Of a stretch of 64,000 nucleotides of DNA, positions 1 to 11,147 are shown one piece after another. A program made the position numbers and the translations under genes. The notes under the pieces were generated by a model. That model saw nothing but the letters and a program-made list of their open reading frames with translations. It was not told the origin of the DNA and ran no database searches. Numbering within the stretch: position 1 is the stretch's first letter; each line of letters opens with the position of its first letter. Origin of the DNA: Brachycybe producta (lineage: Eukaryota > Arthropoda > Diplopoda > Playtdesmida > Andrognathidae); the NCBI GenBank assembly GCA_036925085.1, contig JAUPFP010000011.1:3406797-3470796 (forward strand), written 5' to 3'.

Positions 1-1010
1 GCATGGTGACGACTCCGCCACTGCTGCTTCCTTCCACTACGACCGTTGAAAGTCAGACAATCACGGTCATCACCATGATCCACGGCTTTCAAACGGAAGC
101 AACCGCTCTTTTTCGGGTTCTTGCCGTCCAAATTCCGCTGACCTTGGGCATCCCCAAGCGACACGGTACTCGGACGGTTCGAACCCGTCGGAAGAGCGCC
201 TTCCGATCCAGCAGAACCCACATGGCAACATCCATGACGGTTCCACCACTCCCACCATGCGTCCATACGGCCCATGACCGAATGGCACATAGCGGCACAG
301 GCATCCACGGTAGCCAGTTGATTCTTCTCCACTGTAGGAGCAGTCTCCGACCGTGGTTGGGTGGCTACATCGTCTTCAGCCGCCACAGCCCCGGTCACCT
401 CCGAGGTTTCACCGTTGACCGCCTTTTTAGGTGCAGACACACGGTGAGTCACCGAAATTGACTGGCCTGGAGGAGCCTTCACGTTAATACTAACGTGAAC
501 AGAGACGAGGTCTTCCCGGACGTTTCCGTCTGGTTAGGGACCAACTTCTTTGGGCCCTCAGTCAGACGACCTACGGTGGGTCGCCCACGGGTTTCCTCCT
601 CGGAAACCGGGCGGTCCCAACATGCAGGCAAGTCTGGCTGCCTCATCTCCCAGCCATCTGCCCAAACTAGCGGACGACCGGCTCTCTCCCACCAGGGCAG
701 GGGCTCATTGAGCGTACCCTGGACTGTTTCATGCCCAATTCTGGCAGAAAGCCCACTCACCTCAAACACCCTCGGTCTCCGTGGACGGAGGTTATACCGA
801 GGTGGAGGGGGGTCCTCCGCCTCCGAGTCAGTAGACTCCGAAGAAACGGACGGTGGTTTTGGCGTTGGAGTACCATTACTCTCCCCGCCGTAACCTCCGG
901 TCTAGCATCCGTATCATCGCTGCCTGCATCGGAGGAGGTTTCAGAGACACCAAGTCCATCTTCTTCCCTCACGGTGCAGGTGGGTATGTATGGTTTCAAG
1001 TTGTCCACAT
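1..1010 (-). pseudogene. Gy1 3' accessory region after integrase, partial
   Basis: Reading leftwards, the frame continues past the integrase C-terminus into a low-complexity acidic, Ser/Thr-rich stretch, then a segment with the motif LPWWERAGR near 650-700. The same motif and order occur in the Gy2 tail at about 10010-10040, so this is a conserved extension of the gypsy family, not chance reading frame. The reading frame is interrupted and the rest lies outside the window. No known domain is recognised and no transmembrane segment or signal peptide is seen, so there is no support for an envelope protein. Confidence 0.6.
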
Positions 1011-4000
1011 GAAACCGGTCTCGCACTTTCTGACCATACCCATCTACGAATTCTACCTCGTAGACTAGGTCGAAGTACTGCGAAACGACCGTACCACGTT
1101 CAGCCTTATATGCTAAACTCCATTTCTTCGCCTGGCCGAGCTTCCCAGCTTGGTCCCTAATCCACACCTGCGCTTCAGGCGGGTATAGGGGCGGCTGCAC
1201 TCGGCCGGAGTCATATTGCTCCTTTTGCCTCCTTTGAGCAGCGGTCAATCTCTGATGCACCTGCTCCTCCACGGCTTGCTGGTCAGGCAAGTCGCGGATT
1301 GGACCATCCGGAATAAGGTTATCAACCCCATCCGAGGCTCACGACCAAACAGCAACTGAAAACGGAAAGACCTGCATACTCTCCTGCACAGCTGTGTTAT
1401 AAGCCCACACGGCGGGCCGTAACTTATCCCACCAATCATGCTGTTCCTTGAGCGGATCAAGGTACCGCTTGATGGTTTCCATTACGGTCTTATTCGTACG
1501 CTCCGTAAGCCCATTAGCTTGCGGATGGTACGCCGTTGTGAAGTGATGTGCTATGTTATAGTGCTCCCGGAACTTCAGCAGGACTTTGCTGGAGAACTGG
1601 GACCCACGATCCGAAACAAGAGCGTTCGGTGTATCATACACCAAAAGGATCTCGTCCTTCAAGAACTTCACAACACAAGTGGCCGTGGCCCTTCGCACCG
1701 CTCTCGCTACACCGTACCGGGTGAAATAGTCAACCATGATTAATACATAGGTGACTCCACCCACGGAGGCAGGAAACGGCCCAACGAAGTCCATTCCCCA
1801 GGTGTGAACTGGGTACTTCGGCACAATCGGTTGCAGAAATCCCTGACTTCTTGCGAACTGTCGCGCTCGTTGACACACCAAACACGACTTAATGTATTCG
1901 GCAGTGTCCCGCTTCATACCAATCCAGTAGAAGCGTGAGCGCAGTCGTTGGTAGTTCTTAAACATCCCGAAGTGACCAGCTTCGTGAGTGTCATGCAGCT
2001 TCCTCAGGCCGGGCATGACGCAGGCACTACCAGTACGGTTCGCAACCGATCCTGGATGGATCTGATGGCATACAACATGTCGTCTGCCATCACGAACTTG
2101 GCCCGGAGGGCCGAGTTGGGGTCCGTGGTGATTTCCTTCACCACCTTGGAGCACCAGCCATCGGCTGCCTGCTCCTCGACCCAATCCACCTCCGAGCGGA
2201 CTCGGTAAATTACCTCACCTACGTCAGACTCGACGTATTCAGGTAAAGAAAGGTCCTCAACATCACGCACCGGATACCGACTCAGACAGTCAGCATCCAC
2301 GTGGAGTGTTCCCTTCTTAAACTGAACCTTGAACCGGTACTCTTGCAATTGCATCTGTCAATGCCCCAACCTGCCTTGCAAGTTCTTGGCAGTCAGCAGA
2401 GCACAAAGAGCATGGTGATCTGTTACGATCACAAACTCCCGGTTGAAGAGGTAAGGACGGAATTTACCAACGGCAAACAATCACCAAGCACTCCTGCTCG
2501 GTGACAGAACACCGTGTTTCCGCTCCTTTCATGAGCCAGCTTGCGTAGGCCAGAACACGGGGAACTTGTCCTCCGGCAACTTCTGGTAGACTACGACACC
2601 CAAGCCGTACCCACTAGCGTCGGTATGGATCATTACCTCACCACGTGGATCACACATGGTGAGTACCGGCGCTTCAGTTAAAAATGCCTTTAACCGAGCA
2701 AATGCTAGTTTGCACTGTTCTGACCACTCGAAGGATGCATCCTTCTTGGTCAGTTCATGCAACGGTCTTGCCACTTTGGCAAAGTCCTTGATGAACCGCC
2801 GATAGTAACCGGCCAGTCTGAGAAAACTACGGACGCCAGTCGCCGTCGTCGGCACATCGAACTCCTGGACTGCTCTTACGAGATCCGGGTCCGGAGCAAC
2901 TCCCTCGGCACTCACTATGTGACCGAGATAACGCACTTTGTTAAAGCCAAAGAAACATTTCTTCGGCTGGAGTTTCAGCTCCGCCCCTCGTAGCAGTCCC
3001 AGGACAGTGGACAGTCTCCCAAGAAACTGCTCGAATGTGTTCCCGAAGACGATAATATCGTCCAGGTACACCAGACAAGTCTCCCACTTATGTCCTGCCA
3101 GCAAGAGGTCTAGTGCCCGCTCCGAAAGGCATTTTTCGGAACTCAAACAGACCTTGAGAGCAAATAAATGCTGTCTTCTCAACGTCTGGCTCAGCCATCC
3201 GAACCTGCCAGTAACCACTAGCCAGGTCCAAGGTTGCGAAGAACTTCGCACCGGCCAATGAATCGAGCGCATCATCGATGCGAGGCAACGGATACTGATC
3301 CAGCTTAGTCTGGGCATTCAGTCTCCGGTAGTCCACGCAAAAACGAAAGCCACCATCCTTCTTGCGAACAAGCAAGATAGGGCTCGCGTAGGGACTACGC
3401 AAAGGTTGGATGACACCTGCATCCAACATCTTCGCCACCTTTTTTTTCTCGATCGCACGGGCCGCTGGAGCGGTTCGATGCAATCCTTCTCGCACTGGAG
3501 GTTGCCCACCGGTATCAATCGTATGTTCCACCAAGGAGGTTTCACCCAACTCGGTGTAATCAAACGCAAAATGATCCCGGCGCACAAGCAGGAACTCTCG
3601 AAGTTGCCTCGCCTCCTCAGGCTTCAGATTGGGACCAATTTTAAGACATTCTTCAAGGGTAGGAGCCGTAGTCACATTGAAGACCTGGCGTCCACATCCG
3701 GACGCCCCTCTCAACTTTGACTGTGACTCCCCTGGTCGAACCGTCGCATGAGTGGGGCCTCCCCCTCTCAACTCAGACGGCTCTTCCAGCCCTACCACAA
3801 GGGCAGCCTCCACAGCTTGAGCCGTGGCCACACCCTCCCCTGTCTCCAGGGCTATGGGTGCCTCTTCCACGTTCTCGAGCCAGATATCATACTCGCCCAA
3901 CCTGTTCGCCTCGGCAATTCCTGCCACAGCCAACACACCACTACCACCCAAGGCTTTACGGTGGGGCTCCACGCGAAGCAGCTGGCCAGGGCCGGCATGC

Positions 4001-4900
4001 TCTACCAATCCCACCAATACGACACGTCGTACGTGGGGTGGTAGCCAGACATTTTCCCTCAGTCGCAGGGAACACACTTCCCCGCTCCCGATAGGAACAC
4101 TGGTCTCGCACAGCTCTGGTGAAACAAGATTCACCCACCCATCAACCTTCTCAAGTACCCGTGGGATGTCTGGGAGTTGCCGTCCCTGAGGCCGAGCCTC
4201 TGGTATCGGCGGTGGAACAACTTCCACCTCCACAGGTTTCCCAAGCGCTTGATCAGTGTAAGCGGCTTGAAGGGCATCTGGATGTGCGGTCCAGACATCC
4301 TCCCGGAAATACACTTTCCGGTGCACAATATCGACCATCAGGCTGAAGCGTGCGGCGAAATTAACGCCCAAAATCGCTTCGCTCTTCCCCTTCACAAGGA
4401 GGAGAAATGCCTTGACGGTTTTATGGTAGATGGACACGTAGACACTTGGTGCAACCCGAGAATACGCCCGGCTCTGCAATTCAGGTATGGGAACCCGTGG
4501 GTTCCCACCATCGAACTTCTGCCTCCCGTCCACATCACCATCCACACGGGACGGTAACACCAGACGAGCAGAAGTCGGGGGTCCAGCCTCACTAACTAGA
4601 GACTCCCCGGCCCGGCGGTAGGTATGGGCACACCAACACCTCTTGCCTGCTCGATGAGCGCACAATCCAGCACCTCACCACTAGGCATGTAGGGTGAGGG
4701 GGCAAACCAGCTATCCAACTGGGATACCATGGCCTCCAATGTGGAGCATGGCGTCAGAAAAACCCACTTGGTTACTTCCGGGTCCGCAGACCTAGCCAGA
4801 GGCACACCTGCTCCTCGCAGGACATCCACATATCTGGAGACCGCCCGAAGGTACGTCCCTTCATCACAGTGCCGACGATGTCAAACACCTGAGTTTTTAA
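1011..4900 (-). pseudogene. pol: Gy1 pol pseudogene (protease remnant, RT, RNase H, integrase)
   Basis: Polyprotein remnant in several frames. Pieces in order: pol N-terminus (4596-4829); protease remnant plus first half of RT (3088-4665); RT second half with intact YLDD box plus RNase H start (2529-3317); RNase H end and integrase zinc-finger region (2004-2354); integrase core with GMDF, SDRGSQF and NGLTERTN carrying the D, D and E residues (1339-2184); chromodomain-less GPY/F-type C-terminus ending in FHVDNLKPY (757-1290). Compared with Gy2, about 58 residues including the protease DTGA site are deleted near 4450, and about 28 nt just after the MPFG motif of RT are missing near 3128. It cannot make a working polyprotein. 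Confidence 0.93.
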
Positions 4901-4921
4901 GCATTTTCGGTCGCTCACCAC

Positions 4922-6605
4922 TCAGTACGGTGGCGACCGGCGGCGGTTTAACGAAGATGTCTCTTCGTTATCCTCCACGAGTCTATAGTAGAACTGGCCA
5001 TCAATTACGGTGGCCAGGTACTTTTGACCCTCCAGCCACACCGGTGCCAAGCCTGGCGTTGGCTGGAGCTTCTGGCTTGTGCCAGGCTTCACTACGGCAA
5101 CATGTCCCTTTGCCGCATCATCAGGACAGTCCCATCTCAGGTGCCCCATTTGGTTGCACCCAAAACATGGGCCAACTCGCCGGAGTGAACCTCCTGCTCC
5201 ATGGTCCGTACCACGAGGCGTTGCCGCCGGCCGACCTCCACCAGAGCCTGCCGTCTTCTTCTTGCCTCCGGTCTTGGCTCCTGCTTTGTCCGACTTGGAC
5301 GGTGCAGTAGCCTTCACACCCATTTGGCTTGAAGATGAAGCCTTGGCAGAGCTCTCAGAGCTCGCCGTGGTTCCAGAGGACGGAGCGCTAGCCCTGTCCT
5401 GAGGAGCCCCTCTGGTACGATTAGGTAATTTACCTGTGAGAAGCAAATCGGCTTTCACCAGACGTGCCTTTCTGGCATATGCTTCCACCGTGCCGGCCTT
5501 ACAACCGATCAATTGATCAGTGATGGCCGTCAGGAGTTTCCGTTTGAAGCGAATGAGCCGACAGCTCTCGTCTTCGCCCGGAGACACTCGGTCGGACAGT
5601 TCCAAGAACCGCCAGTAGAATGCCTGCACAGACTCGATAGCCCCCTGTTTCATCGACTCGAATTCGCCGAAACAGAGGCGAGCCTGGTTACTGGTGCTGA
5701 AGCGGCTACGCACAGCATCCTTCAGCTCAGTCCAGGTCAGGTCAGGAAGAGTTTTCACCAAAGTGGCGTAATATTCTTCCGCCGGACCATCCAGCAGAAA
5801 CGTGAAGAAACTGCATCGGGACTCGTCCGTCCAGCACTGAGCTCGGGTTTTCGCTTCGAACTTGCGGAGAAAAGGCGTCAAGTCCTCTCTGCCGTCATAA
5901 CGAGCAAATGAGTGGACCGGGTTAAAGAACCCGAATGCCTGTACCTCCGCTGGAACCGCTGGAGCGGGCGTCCAAGCAGCGGCGCTAACCCTGCGAGGCT
6001 GCCTGCTACGGTTCCCCGAAACGTCAGACTCGGACTCAGCTTCTGAAGGTATCACCAAGTGAACTCGGCTGCTGTCCGGGTGCGGGAGGAGCTCCCCGGC
6101 CAATCCCCCTAGGAGATGGCCTAGGTGCTTCCCGCGGAGGTTCCCGCCTGGCCTGCACCAGCGGGACCTCTTCCTGTGCGCCTTCACGCATGGGTGACAG
6201 TGAATACTCTGGCACATCCCTCGGTTCGACCACCAACCGAGACAGCCGTCCTTCCAACCGAAGGACATCTATCCCATAAGCGATCTCCCTGAGTTGCCGC
6301 TCGGAAAGCGTGGCCAAAAAGGCCCGGCCCTCACGGGCAGTATCATCGGGGATCTCCACCAGGTCCCGAAGGGGCTGTCCACTCCGTCCAACCGGACGAG
6401 CGGCGGTGGAAGCTTAGACAATCGGCCGCGAAAGATCGTCATCCCCGATGAGATCGCCATCGGATCCACTGTCTTCTAACGGGTATTCTCCCGGACGAAT
6501 GTCACTGCGGCGTTTCCGCACAGTGACCCATTCATCCGGGAAATCCCCGTCCACGCTACCGCCTTGTCCGCCTGTCACCAGGGGGACTCTGCCTTCCGCC
6601 CCCAA
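4922..6605 (-). pseudogene. gag: Gy1 gag pseudogene
   Basis: Capsid-like Gag. The capsid region holds FFNPVHSF, PFLRKFEAK and a Gly-Pro-Ala-Glu-Glu segment, and a single canonical zinc knuckle C-X2-C-X4-H-X4-C lies near 5130-5180 (CFGCNQMGHLRWDC). The N-terminal third is split over two other frames (6036-6359 and 6414-6605) that match the Gy2 Gag N-terminus, so at least two frameshifts are present, one near 6070. Pol begins downstream in a different frame, as usual for frameshift expression. The intact knuckle contrasts with Gy2, where the last cysteine is lost. Confidence 0.88.
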
Positions 6606-6815
6606 GTGGACGGTCGACTACGCGGCCGCGTAACCCCAAACCCGCATCTGCACCAAGTTCCCGACCTCCCGTCGGTACTTTTGGGGCTGACTCCATTTTT
6701 CACCGTAAATGAACGGTAAAATCTGGACAAAGCCACCAGATAGCGGATTACCACCGTCGAAAACGGTAAATTCATGGACAAAAGTCCGTAAAATACCATA
6801 ACGAACGGATGGAAC
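6606..6815 (-). repeat. Gy1 leader, left fragment of hairpin repeat array
   Basis: Short stretch between gag and the Gy2 insertion. It has the same units as the arrays at 18700-19620 and 20500-21050: a CACCGT-type box, an acGGTAAA box and a small palindrome (GGACAAAAGTCC at about 6777). It ends in GAAC (6812-6815), the target duplicated when Gy2 inserted. Confidence 0.8.
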
Positions 6816-7618
6816 TGTAACGACCCGACTTGGGTCCGTTGCAACACCCCGGCCAAACTTCCCCGTCTTATCGGATCCTTGACTCCCTTGGGGCCGAGGT
6901 CGAAGCGCAGACTGCCCGCTCTTGTCCGTCCGGTCCCTGGGTGACGCCGGTCGAGAGTCGATCTCTCCGTAGGTCGATGGACGAATGGCTGACGAACACG
7001 ACGAAGAACCCACGGTAGACCCCCGATGGATCCTACCGTGGAACCGACGCGAAGTACCGGCCGATAACGACGGAAACAGGACGGTGATGGTGCCGGCGTA
7101 TCCCCACCGGAAACCCCCACCCTCCCCACGGTAACTTCCCCAGAAAATAAGTGACACGGACTCAGTGTGTAGAGTGAAAATAATGTAGATATTTATTCAA
7201 AGAATAAATGGTTAAAAACACTCACTATTAAGTAGATGCAATATCTGCTGGATGCTTTATCCAGCAGAGAGCAAACAAAAGAGATGAAGAAAGATGCACC
7301 TCCTGACTAACCCAGCCAGGAGCTAAGGTGTAACACACCCACACTCCACAAAGGACAAAGATGAATGGTGGCCATCTTGGCCACCTGTTGAAAACAGAGC
7401 ACAGAAGAATAGCATGCACACAGCATCAGGGTCTCACACACACTGCCCAGAATATAATGGCCGCCGCCATTATATACCCCCAGGCTGCTCCACCTGGGGG
7501 AGGACAGTGACCCTTGCTGGCCATTTTGTCGTCTGCCTGGCAGCTAATTAGCCAGCCTAGCAGACGACACAGGAGATTTAGTTCTGCTCCACATAGAGAG
7601 CAAAACTGGGTTGTCACA
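6816..7618 (-). repeat. Gy2 3' LTR (803 bp)
   Basis: Plus-strand ends are TGTAACG and TTGTCACA. It pairs with the LTR at 19681-20483, same length, with about 14 differences counted by eye. On the minus strand a TATATAA motif (7470-7476) precedes an AATAAA (7192-7197), the usual U3 promoter and R polyadenylation signal. Flanked on the left by GAAC (6812-6815). The adjoining internal bases (7619-7640) are purine-rich on the minus strand, as expected of a polypurine tract. Confidence 0.92.
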
Positions 7619-7698
7619 ATCCTCTCAACTTCCATGATCCGCCCCGGGATCAGGTCAGTCGAGCCAGCAACGATTGCTCCTGTGACCCCCACTCAGCT

Positions 7699-8154
7699 TC
7701 AGGCTGAATTCATCGGCGGTGGAACCACCGGAGTGCCCAACCACTCCGATATCCACCGACGTGCCCACCACAGGCACATACGGGTGTTCCGCCACCCGCC
7801 TCCGATATCGAACTCAGTCCCTCTGAGCCTTGCCTCCTCCTGCCATCGAAACACATCGATGGCTAGAGTGGCAAGCTGCGGACCCCTACGTAGGGTCCGA
7901 CTCGTTAGAAGATCTACGAGGGCGGCTGCGGGATCAGACTCGCTCCCTCGTAGCGGTTGGACTACAAATTCTCCAACTATCTCTTCTAAGTCGCAGCCAA
8001 GGAGACGCTGGACGTATGGTGCCATGAGCTGGACTAGACGAACTAATCCAGCTCCTGTCCCCATCACATCCAAAAATGCAAAACGTCTCCTAACCGGGTT
8101 GACGACCAACAACACCGGAAAGTCTCTACCACCAAAAGCAAGCACATACCGCAT
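7699..8154 (-). CDS. Gy2 3' ORF, 151 aa from its first ATG, function unknown
   Basis: Last reading frame before the 3' LTR; open upstream to at least 8205. No family is recognised with certainty. Visible features are a hydrophobic strand VLLVVNP followed by VRRRFAFLD, a helical stretch of about 30 residues, and a second segment QPLRGSESDPAAALVDLL. This order loosely recalls Ulp1/SENP-type (C48) proteases, where His-Trp, a strand ending in Asp, a Gln and an Asp-Cys-Gly follow each other, but the His and Cys are absent, so activity is not supported. It is probably the end of a long accessory protein whose middle is frameshifted. The name C48-like is only a hypothesis. Confidence 0.4.
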   Translation of the reverse strand: MRYVLAFGGRDFPVLLVVNPVRRRFAFLDVMGTGAGLVRLVQLMAPYVQRLLGCDLEEIVGEFVVQPLRGSESDPAAALVDLLTSRTLRRGPQLATLAIDVFRWQEEARLRGTEFDIGGGWRNTRMCLWWARRWISEWLGTPVVPPPMNSA

Positions 8155-8205
8155 GCTAAATGACGGCAACAACAACAACCATGGTACCGGGAGTGGCTCT
8201 CCCAA

Positions 8206-9072
8206 ACGCTAATAACCAAGGTACTGGAACCCCTCCATTCCCGGCTGGTCCTGCCACAGACCAAGTCGGTTATTCAGAAAGACCTCTCTTTCGAGTGACT
8301 GGACTTCCCAACCGAAGCCTTTCCAGCCGAAGCTGTACTCGCTTCCAAGTTGACTCCCGTAGCCGTCTTGACAATTGAGGATGGTCGTGCCGCCACGACA
8401 TGCCCTCTCTTATCCCGGGGAATCTTTAATTTCCCCGGTGCAAGGGTCGGCTGACCCTTGCCACCAACAGTTTTAGCTCCGACACCTTGGGTAGGTGCCT
8501 TAGGAGCCTGCATCGCCCCCTCTGGGCGATGCACTGTTGGCCAGCGGCGGTTGAGGCCCTCGCAACAAGTGCGACACCACGTCTGACAGGAGGTTCCCCT
8601 GTAACGAGCAGATTCCGAACTTCAGTTCCCCGCAGGGGCGGAAACTGAGAGGTCCGGGGCTCGAACTCTTGACGGCGTTCAACCTGCTTAGCTCTCTTTA
8701 TCCGAGCTTCGCACTTTGCCGCTTGAGCCATGTGGTACCGGAGCACGGTCCTCATAGCTCCACTTGCCTGCAGGGAAGCCGGCCGGACCTCCACATGAGG
8801 TCGTGGCCTTTTTCCCTGCCGGATGACTGACCACTGGTGGGGTGAAAAGGCAGGGACATTTCTGTCCCTGACCACCACCACCACTCACTGGAGTGCTCTT
8901 CCTAGGAGTGGATACTGAAGGCTGGTTGGCCTTTTTTTCCATTCTTCGGTCCCTCTTGGGAGTCCCAGACTGCCTACCCGAAGAACCAGCCACTGTTGCG
9001 GGCGAACCCATGGCAGGAGGTTGGTCTTCAGGCCTGGCAGCCCCTGGGGCTCCCTCAGGATGAGCATGGGCC
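8206..9072 (-). pseudogene. Gy2 accessory region, middle part in shifted frames
   Basis: Between the GPY/F-containing frame (ending 9073) and the last ORF (from 8205) coding-like sequence continues in changing frames: 8688-9098, 8426-8884 and 8274-8534. Composition is rich in Pro, Ala, Ser, Lys and Arg, like the neighbouring accessory sequence. I read it as one degraded basic, disordered linker of the accessory protein. No domain is recognised. Confidence 0.45.
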
Positions 9073-10434
9073 TCAGCTAGAAGGCCTACTGCCGGCATAA
9101 GCCATGCCAGCTTCCCTCCACTCGAGCTGAGCCTCTCTCTCAGTAAGAGCCCTCATCCATGCAGCGTACCTAGCAGCACCGGACTTCTTCTTGGATTTCG
9201 ATCCGTCCTTATGGCACTGCTTGGTAGGGAACTCCCCGACGTAGGATCGTTTCTCATCCGCCATCAGAAAACTTTCCGACGGCGTCTGGTACTTCCGACT
9301 TTTGTCTAACCGATCAAGTCGGTCCTCTTCAGTTTTCCCCCAAGGGTAAACGTCTAGAGGACTCCTTTGAGTGGTGGGAGTACCCTCCCGGGATCCGGTC
9401 ATCGACCATTTACCCGGGGAGGCCTTTCCTCTCCCTTCAGACTCTAAAGAGTCCTCTGAAGAGAGGATACACTGGCCTCTCCACTGCCTGGTGATGTGCA
9501 CCACGGAAACCTCCGTAGTGTCCATCCCAGCCTCCGGACTTTCCTCAGCCAGGCTAGCCAATTCTAGCCGGCTTCGGCTTGCCGGAACTACCAGTTTTCT
9601 ACTGGCAACCAGCGATCCTGCATCTTTCCGTTTCCTCCGGTGAAACAAACGTTTCAGGAGCCAACTAGCAGCAAACGACCGTCCCTGTTTACTTTTTAAA
9701 ACGGGATGGCGCTTCGCCGCTAATCTCGCCGGAGGAGCGGCTTCCATAGAGATCCTACCATCATCTGCCTTTCTAGGGGCAGCTACACGGTACGAATCTC
9801 CAGGAAAAGATGCAGGAGAGAGATCACGGTCGGAAACTTCATCTGCAGACTTAGCACCAAGTCTGCAGCTGGACATTACGGATTTCTCCACCCAGTTTTC
9901 CCCGGGCGACCGCCATCTGTCCGTGACAGACAGGCGGTATCCCATCCAGGGGTCTCTGGGTGCCCAGTTCTTGTTCTTCCGAACCAGGCCATCATCCCAC
10001 TCCAGGGATCGGCCTGCTCTCTCCCACCAGGGCAGGGACTCATAGAGTCCCTGACGAGTCCTGGCACTCTCTGGTGGCCCAGAGGAAGGTTGCATGACCT
10101 CAAAAGCCTTCGGTTTCCTCGGACGGAGGTTATACCGGGGCTGAGGTGCTTCCTCTGCCTCAGAGTCGGTAGACTCACTAGCCAAGCCAGGCCGACTGGA
10201 CGGTCCCGGAAGAACATTATCATCCTCCACCGTCCTATCAGCCTGGGACTCAGCATCACTGGTCCCACTGGAGTTCGATGAGGTGTCAGAGCCACCTAGG
10301 CCATCTTCCTCACGAACTCCACATGTGGAAACGTACGGCTTCAGGTTATCAACATGAAACCGGTCCCGCACCTTCCGACCATACCAATCTACGAATTCTA
10401 TCTCATAGACTAGGTCGGAAACCTGCCGGACCAC
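9073..10434 (-). pseudogene. Gy2 integrase C-terminus fused to accessory extension
   Basis: An open frame of about 450 codons. It starts within the integrase C-terminal barrel (LVYEIEFVDWYG, then FHVDNLKPY), continues through an acidic Ser/Asp-rich segment, the patch RYNLRPRKP, the LPWWERAGR motif shared with Gy1, a basic region (RRKRKD) and a final KSGAARYAAWMRALTEREAQ helix. Most gypsy integrases stop soon after the GPY/F module, so over 300 extra residues are unusual. The upstream boundary is a TAG stop at 10471-10473 in place of a lysine codon found in Gy1, so this part is cut off from the rest of pol. Confidence 0.7.
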
Positions 10435-11147
10435 CGTACCCAGTTCAGCCTTGTACGCGAAGTTCCACTTCTAGGCTTGGCTGAGTTTCCCAGCCATATC
10501 CATCATCCAAACCTTCATACCAGGTTGGTACAGGGGTGGCTGCACCCGGCCAGCATCATACCGGCTCTTCTGCCTTGCCTGAGCGGCTGTCAAATTTTGA
10601 CGAGCATGCTCCTCCACGGCTTGCTGGTCAGGCAAGTCACGGATTGGACCGTCAGGAAGGAGATTATCAATCTCAAACCTAGGTTCGCGGCCAAACAACA
10701 ATTGGTACGGAGACACTTCCGTGCTCTCCTGCACCGCAGTGTTGTAGGCGGGCCGTAACTTCTCAAACTAATCACGTTGGTCCTTGAGGGGATCAAGGTA
10801 ACGCTTTATGGTCTCCATTACGGTTTTATTCGTACGTTCCGTAAGCCCATTAGCTTGCGGATGGTACGCCGTCGTGTGATGCTGCGCTATATTATAGCGT
10901 TCCCTGAACTTTCGCAAAAGTTTGCTACAGAACTGGGATCCACGATCCGAGATGAGAGTTGTCGGTGTGCCATACACCAACAAGATCTCATCTTTCAGGA
11001 ACTTGACAACACAAGCGGCCATAGCCCTTCGTACTGCCTTTGCCATGCCGTACCGAGTGAAGTAGTCCACCATAATCAAAACATAGGTGACTCCACCCAC
11101 GGACGCAGGAAACGGCCCAACGAAGTCCATTCCCCAGGCATGAACTG
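10435..11147 (-). pseudogene. Gy2 integrase catalytic core, interrupted
   Basis: Continuation of pol on the left side of the hAT-like insertion. The core begins MDFVGPFPASVGG, with SDRGSQF (second Asp) and NGLTERTN (Glu), so the DDE residues are present. Near 10768 a frameshift and small deletion remove part of the WWDKLRPAVWAYN segment seen in Gy1; the frame 10471-10734 then encodes the link to the C-terminal barrel and ends at the TAG of 10471-10473. The right edge, ATGAACTG (11140-11147), is the target duplication of the inserted transposon. Confidence 0.9.

Noticed and set aside
495..893. Plus-strand ORFs throughout 1-20000
   Set aside because: They overlap conserved gypsy gag and pol on the minus strand and arise from the GC-rich, codon-biased opposite strand.
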